Below, in pieces: positions 1-12,000 of a DNA stretch of 64,000 nucleotides. How positions within the stretch are numbered: the stretch's first letter is position 1; each line of letters begins with the position of its first letter. The position numbers were made by a program, and so were the translations under genes. The notes beneath the pieces are model-generated. The model was not told the origin of the DNA. It ran no database searches and saw only the letters and a list, made by a program, of their open reading frames with translations. The stretch is from Oidiodendron maius Zn (taxonomy: Eukaryota > Ascomycota > Leotiomycetes > Myxotrichaceae). Location: positions 1-64,000 of the forward strand of contig KN832894.1 in assembly GCA_000827325.1 (NCBI GenBank), in the 5' to 3' direction.

Positions 1-3000
1 TCTTAATAGACTAGTAAAGCTTCTTTTAGTAAAGAAGATTAAGGGTTTTCTATTAGTCTAAAAGGTTATTATTTATCTTCTATAGATAGTTCTAGAGCTC
101 TAGTTTAAAGAAGACTTTAGATTAAAGCTTCTATTTTAGCTTTAATTAAAAGATTAATTTAATCTAGTTACTAAAGGAAATTATAGTAATCTTTATACTT
201 TTATAGTCTAAATTGTTTCCTTAATCTATAGTAATAAAGGTCTAGTCTTTATAATCTATATTCTCTTAATAGTTAAAAGCCCTTAAAGCTAGAATTAGAT
301 TCTAGTAGTTCTACTAGATTTCCTTAGTTACTAAGTAGCTAGATAGTAACTTAGCTAGCTAGACTAAATAGTATTACTAGTAATCTAGTAAGATATTAAA
401 ATAAACTAGTTACTTCTATCTAATTATTATATTATAGCTTTCTAGATCTAATATTAAGAGAGATATATTATACTAGTAATACTAGTTAATAGTTAGATAT
501 AGCTATATATAATAGATAACTAGTCTCTTTAGCTAGTTATTATATCCTTTAATCTAGATAAAGCTAGATAGTTAGATAGTTTTAATATTAAAGAATCTAG
601 CTAAATTAATTATAAAGAGTATATTAATAAATATAAATCTATTTACTCTAGAGTTAATAAAGGTATATAAAGTAATACTAGTTCTATTAGTTAATAGTAT
701 ATAGACTATAATAAAGTATTATTCTTCTATAAGACTTCTTAAATTAATTCTCTATAAATTAATCTCTAAGGAGTCTAGACTAAAGTCTTTATTTAGATCT
801 TCTCTTTTCTTAAGTTTATATTAATAACTTTATCTCTATAAATAGTATTCTTATAGACTCTTAAGTCTCTAGCTTTATTATTCTTAATATCCTTAATATT
901 AGTTATTTAGTCTAGTAGTTTATAGTCTATATATAAATAGCTAATCCCCTTATAATTAAAATATCTAGTTTACTAGTATAGCTAGAATAGTAATATAACT
1001 AGCTAAGGGTTAATTAGCTTAAATTAAGATAGCTAGTCTAAAGCTAGTAGTAATATACTATCTATTTAACTAAATAGCTTTAGGAGTTAAAGATACTTAA
1101 TAGCTAGATAGATAGAAGATAGCTATATAGTAGCTTTAGTCTTTTAATTCTTTATAATCTAGTTATTAAAGTATTATAGATTAGTATTAATATAGTCTAG
1201 ATAATTATAGAGCTTCTAGAAGTTACTATCTAGATTATATTTAGTAGCTAGAATATATAACTAAAGAGAAGCTATAATCTTCTTATATAAATTATTAAAA
1301 TAGTCTATCTCTAGAATCTAGCCTCTATTAGCTAGCTAGAGGAATTATATCTTAAAGTCTTAGAAAAACTCCTTATCCTTTATTTTTAGTTCTTTATATT
1401 TAGTATAGGAGTCTTTTTTATAATATTAGTTATAATAGATATTATTAAGAGCTATTAGTATCTTAATATAATTAAGATAAGGGTTATTATTCTCTATATT
1501 ACTAGTATATTAAGGGTATAAGTACTACTAAGCCTCTCTCTCTATATAGTTAAAGATAAAGGATTAAATCTCTTAATTACTATTAAATTAAGAGCTATTA
1601 ATTTAGAGTTTATCTATAACTTATTTCTTCTAGACTTAATATTTAATAGTTCTATCCTTTTTCCTAGAGAATTAAAGAGAGTCCTTATACTTTAGCTTAT
1701 ATTAAACTATATACTAGAATTTAGATCTAGTTATTAATTCTAAGGAAGCTTAAAGAGAAGTTAGGTTTTAGAACAACTAGACAACTATAGTCTCTAGCTT
1801 TTTAATCTACTTCTAGATAGTCTTAGCCTCTATTTAACTCTTAACTTAGATATACTAGAAAGCTAAGAGGTTAGTATACTAGTCTAGACTCTTAAAAGGT
1901 TCCTGATTAAAGGGATTGCTTTTAAAAGAAGCTAGATACTAAATAGATCCTTATAGTTTAGAAGGTCTATAAAAGGTATCTCTTGCTTTACCCTTATCCT
2001 TAGCTAAAGAGACTATATTAGTAGTCTTGAATTTAAAGGTTAAGTCTAGAGTATTAAATTAGTTATATAGTTATATTATAGATATATCCTAATTTCTATT
2101 ACTATAAGCTATTAAAGGTAGTATTCTTACTAGAATATATTTACTAATTATATAGATATATATTTAAAGATTAAAGAGTATAAGAGGTTTAATAGATTAG
2201 TAAAGATAGTAAGTATAAATAGGTTTAATAAACACTAGTTCTAATTAAATTCTAGTTTCTAAGGCTTCTCTAGTTGTCTTTACTTTAATAGCTTGTTTTA
2301 TAACTATATAGTTAGAGCTAGTAATATTAAAGGTATAGAATAGCTATAGATTAACTGAATCTAATAGCTCTTAATAAACAGTAGTAGTATTTAACCTTAA
2401 CTAACTATAAGAGTAAAGAAGAAGAAGAGTAAGTTTAATTATAATATAATAGTCTAGCTACTATAAGCTTTATAAAGGGAGATAGTAGCTAGTTAAAGTA
2501 CTATATTAATGAAAACAATTAAACTAAAGAGAGAAAAGTTCTCTATATAAACAATCAACTATATAAATACTACTTAGTCTAGATTAAGTCTAGTACTAAA
2601 AGGATATAGTAAATTGCTAGTAGTTAATCTAGTCTACTAGTCTTAATCTATTACTAATCCTCCTTAACTACTATATCTAGATCCTAGCTATAACTATACT
2701 ACTCTAGTCTAGCTAGATAGTTATACTCCTTAATTACTATATCTAGATTCTAGCTACTACTAGCTTAATAGAACTACTCTATTCTAGTCTAGCTAGACTA
2801 TTATATATATAATATTCCTCTATAGTTCTTTATATAGAGTTTTACTAAACTTTAAACTATAATTAAGTATATATTTATAATACTTTTATACTTACTATTA
2901 TATATTTAATTAAGTTATTAAATAGACTTCTATTTAATTACTTTATAGATACTAGTAAATAATCTAATAGATAGATATATAATATATATAAATATATCTA

Positions 3001-3480
3001 AAGCTTTAAAATCTAGTTAATAAGTTTTATAAATATAAAGACTATTATCTTTTATTTTCTATATATTTATATTATATTCCTTAGAATCTTTATATCTTAT
3101 AATTATATTAGTTTAAATTAATAAACTAAACTATATATATATTAAACTATATTCTTCTATTTTAATATATTAATATTTAGATTAAATAGTTTCTTTTATC
3201 TTTATAACTTTTAAGTAATTCTAAAACTAATCTATATTTAAATTATATAATATATAATTTAAGGATTTAATTACTAATAAATAGAATAGAGATTTAGAGA
3301 AAGGTTTCTATAGTAATTATATTTATCTATTTTAAAGTCTTTATTTATAATACTAATTTAATTATTCTCTATTTAAGAAGAAAAGAGATTAATAAAAACT
3401 TAGATAACTTAGAATAGATTATATTATATATTATTGAATCCTCTAGAGACTATAGTATAATATATCTAATTATTATACCT
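1..3480. repeat. RIP-destroyed A+T-rich repeat DNA
   Basis: The sequence is almost entirely A/T with residual AG, GC and CT steps. CA, TG and CG dinucleotides are nearly absent (none occurs in the first 60 bases). This is the signature of RIP, which converts CpA to TpA in duplicated DNA of many Pezizomycotina. All frames are closed every few codons by TAA or TAG, and no gene survives. The original repeat family cannot be recognised by eye. Confidence 0.9.
2660..2800. repeat. Imperfect two-copy tandem repeat of about 68 bp
   Basis: Two adjacent copies share a first half beginning CTCCTTAA.TACTATATCTAG (2660 and about 2727) and a second half with TCTAGTCTAGCTAGA. The differences are mainly C/T transitions, as expected if RIP acted after the duplication. 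Function unknown. Confidence 0.55.
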
Positions 3481-3493
3481 CTCTACTACTAAA

Positions 3494-3955
3494 CGATTTA
3501 TATCTGGCTGGGTATTAGGAGATAAAATATCCTCGGTAGATTTCGCAAAAGTGTATGCTTATGATATAGAATGGTTTGACTATTTCTTTCAACTATATCT
3601 TGTTGGTACTGCCGCTGTGGATCAGTTGTAACAGTACTAGTATAGGGTAATAGACGAAAGATCTATAGAGGTTGTAAAACTGCTATCTACTACAGAGGGA
3701 GCTATACTACAGTTGATTAATAAGGGAGTCTTTACCTGCAATATACTACTAAAGCGAAAAGCAACGGGCAAAAAATATGTATGCTATGCTTGTTATATGT
3801 TGAAAATCAATGTGGAGGGGCTGGTAGAGAGGGTAGATGAGTACTAGAGTATAGCATTCGATAACGGAGTGGAAATTGAAGGGTATTTGAAAAGAGCTAG
3901 TGGACTAGTGGAGGATACAGAGAGGCTACCGCAGTTTTTGGCTATTACTGAATAA
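3494..3955 (+). pseudogene. Broken unrecognised gene, single long frame with three stops
   Basis: One frame runs for 153 codons from the point where base composition becomes more balanced, and ends at a run of stops (TAATAATAG). It is interrupted only by three internal TAA/TAG codons. The residue mix is protein-like, with stretches such as VLGDKISSVDFAKVYAYDIE and an internal CYACY cluster. TAA/TAG stops replacing CAA, CAG or TGG codons are what RIP produces. No start codon is obvious, so the piece may be an internal or 3' exon. I do not recognise the family. It is the first of three broken genes on an island less damaged than its surroundings, which suggests former single-copy DNA hit by RIP leaking from flanking repeats. 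Confidence 0.45.
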
Positions 3956-4734
3956 TAATAGAGTATGTATTTTGTTACTATAATAGGTTCGAATATAATA
4001 TCTAAGAATATTTTCATCTATAGATGTTTGGCTTTGTAGAATATAGATACAGAGCTATAATTACTATAAAAACCTATATTTCATCTACTTGTTTATTAGC
4101 ATTTCAGTAGTTTTATAATATAACTTCAGTATACATTTATATACTATACTTTAGTGTTCTAATATAGTCTAGAAATCAAAAACCTAATGAGGGTATATAA
4201 TAACTCTATTAGTAATATTGAGTTCAAAACAGTTTATCTATAGTCAATAACTAAAGTAGGTTATAATAGATTCTGCTTCTATTTAGAGGTATTAATTTAT
4301 AGGACTTATAAGTATTACTATCCCTAAGACACTATATAACTTAAATAAAGGTCAGTTTACAAATAATATCAAGGCTTGCTATACTCTGCTTTTTGTTACA
4401 ATTAAGGTGCTAATAGGAGGCACAGGGCTATCTGGCTATGGGAATTGTCTCTTAGTCGCTTGAGATCCCCTATCCTTATAAGGATAAAAGGACTTGTATC
4501 CGTTAAAGTAATGGGTATAACTAATATTTTGGCATAGAAAGTAGAGAATAAACAGACTATGAATAGAAAGAGTTAATCGATAATATTGTAGTACAAATAG
4601 ACTTAGATATAAACGCTAATAGGTTGTTCTGAACATAGACTCTGCTACTGTAATATAAGTCACCTGTGATATATTATAAGACTAGAGTTCTAGAAATTAT
4701 AGATATATTCACTGGGCTCCTACTATCCCGAAAG
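3956..4734. other. Island spacer, no gene recognised
   Basis: Composition is intermediate and CA/TG/CG steps are present. I read both strands and found no frame longer than a few dozen codons and no family resemblance. It may be degraded intergenic DNA or a further broken gene. Confidence 0.4.
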
Positions 4735-5094
4735 GAGCTTATAGATAATAACGAAACAGAAAGTCTGCCTTGCCTACTCTGGCGGTCTAGAAACAAGTTG
4801 TATTATAAAGTACTTGCTGGCGAGTAGTGTGCTCTTGAAGCTGTACTAAGTTTATTTTCTAATAGTCTAGAAGGAAGAAGAGTATAAGATCATTACCTTC
4901 ATGACTAATATTGGTCAGGAAGAAGATTTCGGGGCTGTCAGAGCAAAGGCTCTGAAAATTGGAGCCAGCAAGGTCTATATTTAGGACCTATACAGAGAGG
5001 TAAGTGCCTACAATATCGACTTTTCGGATAAGTCCTCAATTGTATACAACGCAATTTACGAAAACGTCTATCTGCTTAGGACCTCTTAGCCTGT
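4735..5094 (+). pseudogene. Argininosuccinate synthase N-terminal fragment (broken)
   Basis: One frame reads KVCLAYSGGLETSCIIKYLL, the ATP-pyrophosphatase P-loop of argininosuccinate synthase (family motif SGGLDTS; the Asp is Glu here). It continues as TNIGQEEDF.AVRAKALKIGASKVYI and then YNAIYENVYLL, all colinear with the family. Between the first two blocks lies a 40-odd-base insert with an in-frame stop, a TACTAAG branch-like site and a CTAG acceptor, so it probably is a retained intron. That makes this a DNA-level duplicate rather than a retrocopy. Another stop interrupts the frame after KVYI, and a further intron-like GTAAGT stretch follows. The match ends near 5094 and the C-terminal two thirds are missing or unrecognisable. 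The living enzyme joins citrulline and aspartate in arginine synthesis; this copy cannot encode it. Confidence 0.8.
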
Positions 5095-5496
5095 CCTATT
5101 ATATTATATACTATAATGCCTAGGGTTTTAATATATATTGAGTTTCGTCTTACCATTGCCTTATCTTACCATTACCTTATCTTACTGTTGCCTGTCTTAC
5201 TGTTGCCTTATCTACTATATGTCTAGCAGTATTAGACAAATGTAATATCTGCCTTATCTTTAATTGTCTAGGAAACCAAATCCCGAGCCTATACTGGGAT
5301 GCTGAAGTATAGTTCACGAGAATATAAGGTCCCTCTACGACTTCCTTACTAGAGATCCTTAATAGCTGGCTCTGTCATTCCTGACCTATATTCGTTTGTA
5401 TCCTACTAGATTTTCAGAATTGATTTCTACCTCTCTATTCTTATACTTCTAATTTTGAAGATACTCTTTAATAAGAACCAATAATTTTATTTCAAG

Positions 5497-6016
5497 ATGT
5501 GTCTAGTTATTGCTCTTATTATACTCCTTGCAGCTTCTGCCTCTGCCCTTCCCAGCAACTACAAGCGCTCTTCAGTAACAGAAACTGTTAATCTAAACGC
5601 TATAACTGGAACCAATTGCACCGCTAAAGGAGTGTACATTTCGTCTCTCCTAATTTTTCTTCTAACCTCTTCTTCTATTCCCCTGTCCTTTTATACTTTT
5701 CTAATCCCAGTATAATAGACAACTCGTCGACTATGACATCAATATCGCCCTCCTCTCTATTTGCAGCAGCATTGCAGGAGCGATTGAACAGTGCTAAGGA
5801 AACCCTATCATGACTACTGGCGAATTTGGCAATGCTGTACTAACTTTGAATACTATAACGAAGGGTTAGACGATTGATATTATAAAGGGACAATAGAAGG
5901 GTTGTATGTATGCAGCTAGAGCAGTATATGGAAATAGCCCTTTTATAAGCATTTATATTGGTGGTACAGATAGAAATAACAGAAATATGAACTTCGCTCT
6001 AACTGCTGCTAAGTAG
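5497..6016 (+). pseudogene. Small secreted protein gene with nonsense codons
   Basis: Exon 1 (5497-5631) encodes a hydrophobic signal peptide (MCLVIALIILLAASASALP), a Lys-Arg pair suited to Kex2-type processing, and a short region with one Cys. A plausible 79-base intron (5632-5710; CTAAC branch site, CCCAG acceptor) joins in phase to exon 2, which reads RQLVDYDINIALLSICSSIA, then TTGEFGNAVLTLNTI and KGCMYAARAVYGNSPF before a final TAG. Exon 2 has three premature stops (one TAA, two TAG) at positions that read naturally as Gln or Trp codons, so RIP-type mutation is the likely cause. Intact length would be about 146 residues. It resembles fungal small secreted cysteine-containing proteins, but I cannot name a family. 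Confidence 0.6.
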
Positions 6017-9000
6017 ATAGTCAGATAGATAAGCTAAGAGTAAAGAAAGAGATAAAATTCCAAGAATATTTCTCTAAATAACTTCTATAATATATTATTA
6101 AATACTTTAGCTACTTTTAAGTATTAGATTAATCCTTAAATAGAAGTTAAATTAATATATAGATTATAATCTCAGTTATAGTGCTTATCCCCCTAGATTT
6201 AGTATTCTCTATATTTAGCAAGGTATATATATAGACCTAGTACCGCTTTCAACTTCTATAAAGACTATATCTAGCCCCCTCTTTAACTTGTTTTCCTCTT
6301 TAATTCCCTTCTAATAACCCTCTACTGCTACTAATACCCTTACTTACTTTTAATCATATATAATTCCCCTCCTTTAGCTAGATAAGTAAGGATATATCCT
6401 TTATTAGCCTTGCTATAGCTAAATACCCTAACTGAAGCTAGCTACCCTTAGACTCCTACTCTAAACCTTACTTCCTTAACCCTTAGATAATAATCCTCTC
6501 TATAGGATAGTATTATATTAGTTAAAATATAAGTATAGGAGCTAGAACTATATATCTATCTGCTCTTATTATCCTACTATCCTTATAGCTATAAGAGTCT
6601 AGTTACTCTCTTGAAGTCTGTTTAGTCTAGCTCCTTTAAGCTTAGCTAGTAGAGAAAATCCCTTATAATAGCTTAGTCTACTTCTATATAGCTGTTACTC
6701 TAGATAAAGTAATAATTACAGGAATATAGTAGCTAAGTCTATAATATATATTAGTAAGCTAGAGGAGAGTAGATTATCTTGCTATATCTAAGCCTTATAT
6801 CTATCTCTTTAGCTAATAGAGAAAATGCCTTATAGTAATACTTTTAGTAATAGTAAAGTCCTTATAGTAAGACTTAAAGAAATTAATAGTAGTATATACC
6901 TTAGCTTTAAGTTAATCTATAAGAGAAGGGCTAATATCTATAGACAAGGAATTAATAGATTAGACTAGCTAGAACTATTATAATAAACTATAGATATAAT
7001 ATAAGCTACCTCCCTTTATAAACTATTATATAACTATATCTAACCCTTAATTAACTGAAATCTTTACTTTAACTTAATAATATAGGAATAAAAAGTATAG
7101 GAAGTATATACTATAATAAGAATAATAGTAGATATAGTAGGAGAAATAACAGATAGATTTTAAATTATACTATAATCTCTTAAATTATAGTAAATATAGC
7201 AGATAGATAGATAGAAAGTTCTAGGGAATTATAGCTAGTCTAGAACCTTCTAACCTTATATATTATATACTATATATAAAGAGGAAAATTATATCCTATT
7301 TAGAAGTTATAAAGAAGCAGTAGTATATAATAAGGAATAAAAATAAGAAAAAAGGGTACTTTAATAGGCTATATTATTTCTCTCTATATTAGATTTACTA
7401 GAGTAAAGTCTCTTGAAAATAATAGTATAGTAGTCTTATATAGTAAATTTACATTTTAAACAAGATAAAAGAACAAGTATATAAATCTATTATATTCCTT
7501 TAAGACTATCTAAGAAATTAGTATTTAGCTATCTATTAATAAACTTAATTTCTTACTATAGCTACTATTAATAAACATTATAAGAAGTACTTCTAGCTTC
7601 TATCTAATTTCTATTCCAATATTATACTATATACTATTTTATATAAGTATTATTCTAGGTCTACTTCTATAACTACTAACTCTTGAAACTAGATAGCTCT
7701 ATATAAGAAGGCTATATCTAGACTTTAGCTTAGTATCAAGTCTATATCTATAGTTATAATATAATAATATAAATCTTTAATCTACTCTAAAGATAATAGT
7801 ATTAAAGCTTAAGGTATATATAATATAGAATACTTTATAGTAGACTCTATCTAATCTATTATAGATATTATAGCCTATAATTATAATTCTATTAGCTATA
7901 GTAAGAAGAGAAACAGCTTCCTATCTATTAAAGAGCTTTTCTAGAAAGAAATCTTATATTAGAATATCTAAGATTCCTTATAGTACCTTAATAACTCTAG
8001 TCCTAATATAAGTAGAAGTTACCTAGTATAGTAGTAGTTAGAAAGCTATACTAGTAATAGTTAAGGCTCTTAAGGTATATAAGATAGCCCTTTATCTCTA
8101 GTAGCTAGATTCCTAATTAGATATAGAAAGTCTAGTAATACTCAAAGATAATAAATTGAAAATTCCCTCTATTAAAGCTACTATATAAGCAGTTAATAAA
8201 TGTACTATTATATTAAAGAAGCTAACTAATCATTTTAACTTAGAAATATAGTTTAATATTAAACTTAGTTATTATATTCTTAAAGACTATCTACTTCTAG
8301 TACTTAAAGAGGATAACTTAGCTTTAGTTACTATTAACTAATACCTTTTATCTAAGCTATTAGAAGATATAATTAACTAATATAGTAAAGATACTTAATA
8401 TATATTAGAGGAGTTAGAGTCTAATACTTTACTTTAACTATTAAATAAAGGTAATAGATAAAAATATATAGATAATATATATAAGCTTAAGAGAGTTATA
8501 GAACTAGCTCTCTAAGAGTAAGAGGACTTTTTAGTAGTTATATCTAGCTCCTAACTCCCTGACTATTATAACCCTAAACTAATATATAAACAGATAAACA
8601 AGGAATAAGAGTAATCTAGAACTATACTTAGTTAACTAGAAGAGCTAAAAGATAAGTCTCTATATTATATCTAGACTAAGAAAAATAAGCTATAAAGATA
8701 ATAGTAGGAAAAGAGAGCTAGAAGTACAATAGTTATAGTTAAAGATAAGATAATTATTATTAATATAAGTATACCTAAACTAGTAGGATTAACTAAGAGT
8801 TATCTATACTAGAAGGAAAGTAGAGAAGGTAGTAGTAATACCTTCTTAGAATATAGTAGCTCTAGTTATAGTATATATAATAAGGATAATAATAATAAGG
8901 ATAATAATAAAAAGAAGTAATAATCTATAAAGTAATAGAAATAGAATTTATAACTTGCTTTCTAGACTTTACTAATAGTTAAATAGTATATTTTATAAAT

Positions 9001-12000
9001 ATCTTAAAGTTTGTTTATAGAACCTATATCTACTATAGAGTATTATAAGCAGCTCTTTTAAGGCTATCTTAAACAGATAAAGATTAGAAAAGAGATTACT
9101 TATTATCTTAAATATAAGTTACTATTTACCTTAGAGTATCTTAATCTACTAATTAAGTGGTATAAATCTACTTCTAATAAAGATATACTAGTATTACCTT
9201 TAATATATTATAAGGCTTTTACTTATTCTAAAATCTCTACTCTAGTATTATAGCCTTAGATAAGGGTTACTTAAATAATAGAGGATAATATAAGACTAGT
9301 TAAAATAAAGATAAGTAGAAGTTTATAGAAAGAGATCTTTACTAAGTTTTCTAAATAGACTCTAGAGACTATTTAAGTAAGGTATTCTATTATACTTAAA
9401 AGTTATCTTATATAAAGTAATATCAATTACTCTATATTATACCAAGCTAGTAGAGGAATATCTTATAGACTAAAATAGATAAGTAGTACTTATAAATATA
9501 TAATAGGAAAGACCTAGATCTTCTAGATATTCCTAATCTAGATTAAATTAGCTATCTATATATTCTTGACTTTAATCTAGTATAAGTTAAGTAGGACCTT
9601 TTATACCTTTAGATAAGGAGTAAAGATAAAAGATAGAGAAGTATAAAGATATAGCTAGTATTAAGCTTACTATACTTTATTTTTTGTTTAAAGAGTTAAG
9701 AGACCTAGATAAATACTATAAGTATAATTGAATATAATATAAAAGATCTTCTACTATTATCTATTACTTCTATTATATATACTAAAGATATAGAGATATT
9801 ATTAGATAGCAGTAAACTAGATATACTATTGATTAATAGTCTACTAATATTAACTAAGATTACTTTCTGTTTATAGTCTATATACTTCTACTCTTTTATA
9901 GTAGTTATTTAAGATAGCTATAATAGAAAGAGTATATCTTTTAGTTAACTAAGCTAGAGCTAAAGCTTATAACTAAGACCTCTTATCCTTTATATAGTTT
10001 AAAGTTTATAAGCAAAAAGAACCTTGAGTTTTACTAGATTAGTAGAAAAGGTTAAGGGCTAATCTATTATAGATAGAGCCTTCTAATCCTCTAATATATA
10101 ATATATTTAGCTTATCCCTCTTTATCTTATATTACTTAACCTTATAGACTTTACTTTTATACCTTTATATATTCTTTTTTATAGCTTATCTACTTAAGCT
10201 TTATTAATTAGTATTTTTATATTAAAGCTCTTTTCTAGATCTCTAAAATCTATATTAAAAGCAGAGATCTATTAAGAAATCAAATTTATTTGTTTTGTAA
10301 TAGTAGTAGTATTAAAGCTATATAAAAAGACTAAAGAGTTAAATCTTAGATAATATCATTAAAAGAAAAGGTAATTATAACTCTAAGCCTAAGATTTTAA
10401 TCTTCCCTTTAATAATATTACTATATAAATGTTTAAATATATAACTAGATAGACCCTTTAGCCTCTAATATTTTCTAGCTATTGCTTATCTAAGATAATT
10501 CGTTATAATTATCATAGATTTTGCTATTAATATAAATATAATCCTAAAAGTCTTCTAAAATACCTTTTATCCTTATTATCTAACTAGCTTATTATAGACT
10601 ATATATCTCTAGTTATATATAGTTACCTAAATAGATAGTTATTTAAAGGTAGTATATCTATATAAGAGTGTTTTCCTTATTATAAACCCTTTGAATATAA
10701 GCCTAGATAATCAAGTATCTAATTTATTTATTAATAACTATTTTAGCTTATAGAAGAAGCTTATTTTCTATAGTATTCTAGTCTATAGACTTATCTTTAG
10801 TCTTCTGCTTTATCTAGTAATAGTATTCTATAATTAAGGAAGTAGTAAATTCTCTAGAATCTCTATTATAATAAAGAGAATACTTAGAAACCAAGGTTTT
10901 ATTAATATATAACAAATAGAGTCTAGAGTATAGTTTATATATTTTTTCAACTTATAAACTCTAGGGAAAGTCTAGTTAGCTCTAGTAATAGAGAGTACTA
11001 TAGTTTCTAGTAGTTACTAACTCTAATAATAGCTGTCTTAGTAGTAGTTATAGTATTCTGGATTATAGTAATCTTAGTAGTAGTAGTAGTAGTGCTCTGG
11101 TTCTTAGTAGAGATTATATAGTATCTTAGAAAAAACTATATCTAAAGAGTAAAAGAATAGATAGTTATCTAGAGGTTGAAAAGTATTATAGAAGTTTATA
11201 TTTATATAATAGAGAGTAGATCTCTCTATTAAGTAGATATAGAGTAAAATTAAAGTAGTTATAATTAGTATATAATAAAAGCTACTTTCTCTACCTTATC
11301 CTATATTATCTTATATATAGTTTCACTAATAATTAATATTGTTAGGAATGAAAAATAGCTATATAGGTTACTATAATACTTAATAATATAGATATAAGGT
11401 AGATATAGTAGTATAGTATTAAGAAATTAGTCTTAGTATTATAATAGATATAAAGAAGGTTTTACTGAAATTATACTAGCTTATCTATAATACTACTAGA
11501 TAATTCAACTATCTACTTTTTTGATATTTCTTGAATTAAATTTACTATAAATACTTTTCTAGCTCTATTTAACTTCTTCTACTAGTAATATAAGGAAAAA
11601 AGGCTATTCTTAATAGTACTTATATCTGCTATATAATCTAAACTATTACTGAATATTCTTATCTACCTATATTATAAAGTTAGTCTTAATATTTACTAAA
11701 GGATATTTAAACCTTATATAGTTACCTTTTTTAGTAATCTCTATAATATAAAAGAATCTTGAATATCTACTAACTTTTCTTTCTAATCTCTAATATAGTT
11801 TAGCTCTTTTACTAACTGCTTTATATTATCCTTATAGGGATATTTAAAAGAGATACTATCTAGTATTATTATATCCTTAGTCTTATTACTAAAGATAAAA
11901 GGATTACTTATTAAGGTTATACTATAGAGGCTATCTTCTATATTTTCTTCAAGTATAATATATATATATATTAACTATATAGAAGTTAGAAGATCCCTTT

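Noticed and set aside
8540-9690. Decayed frame that can be followed with only TAA/TAG breaks
   Set aside because: TGA is absent from RIP DNA in general, so the absence of other stops is weak evidence, and no domain could be recognised.
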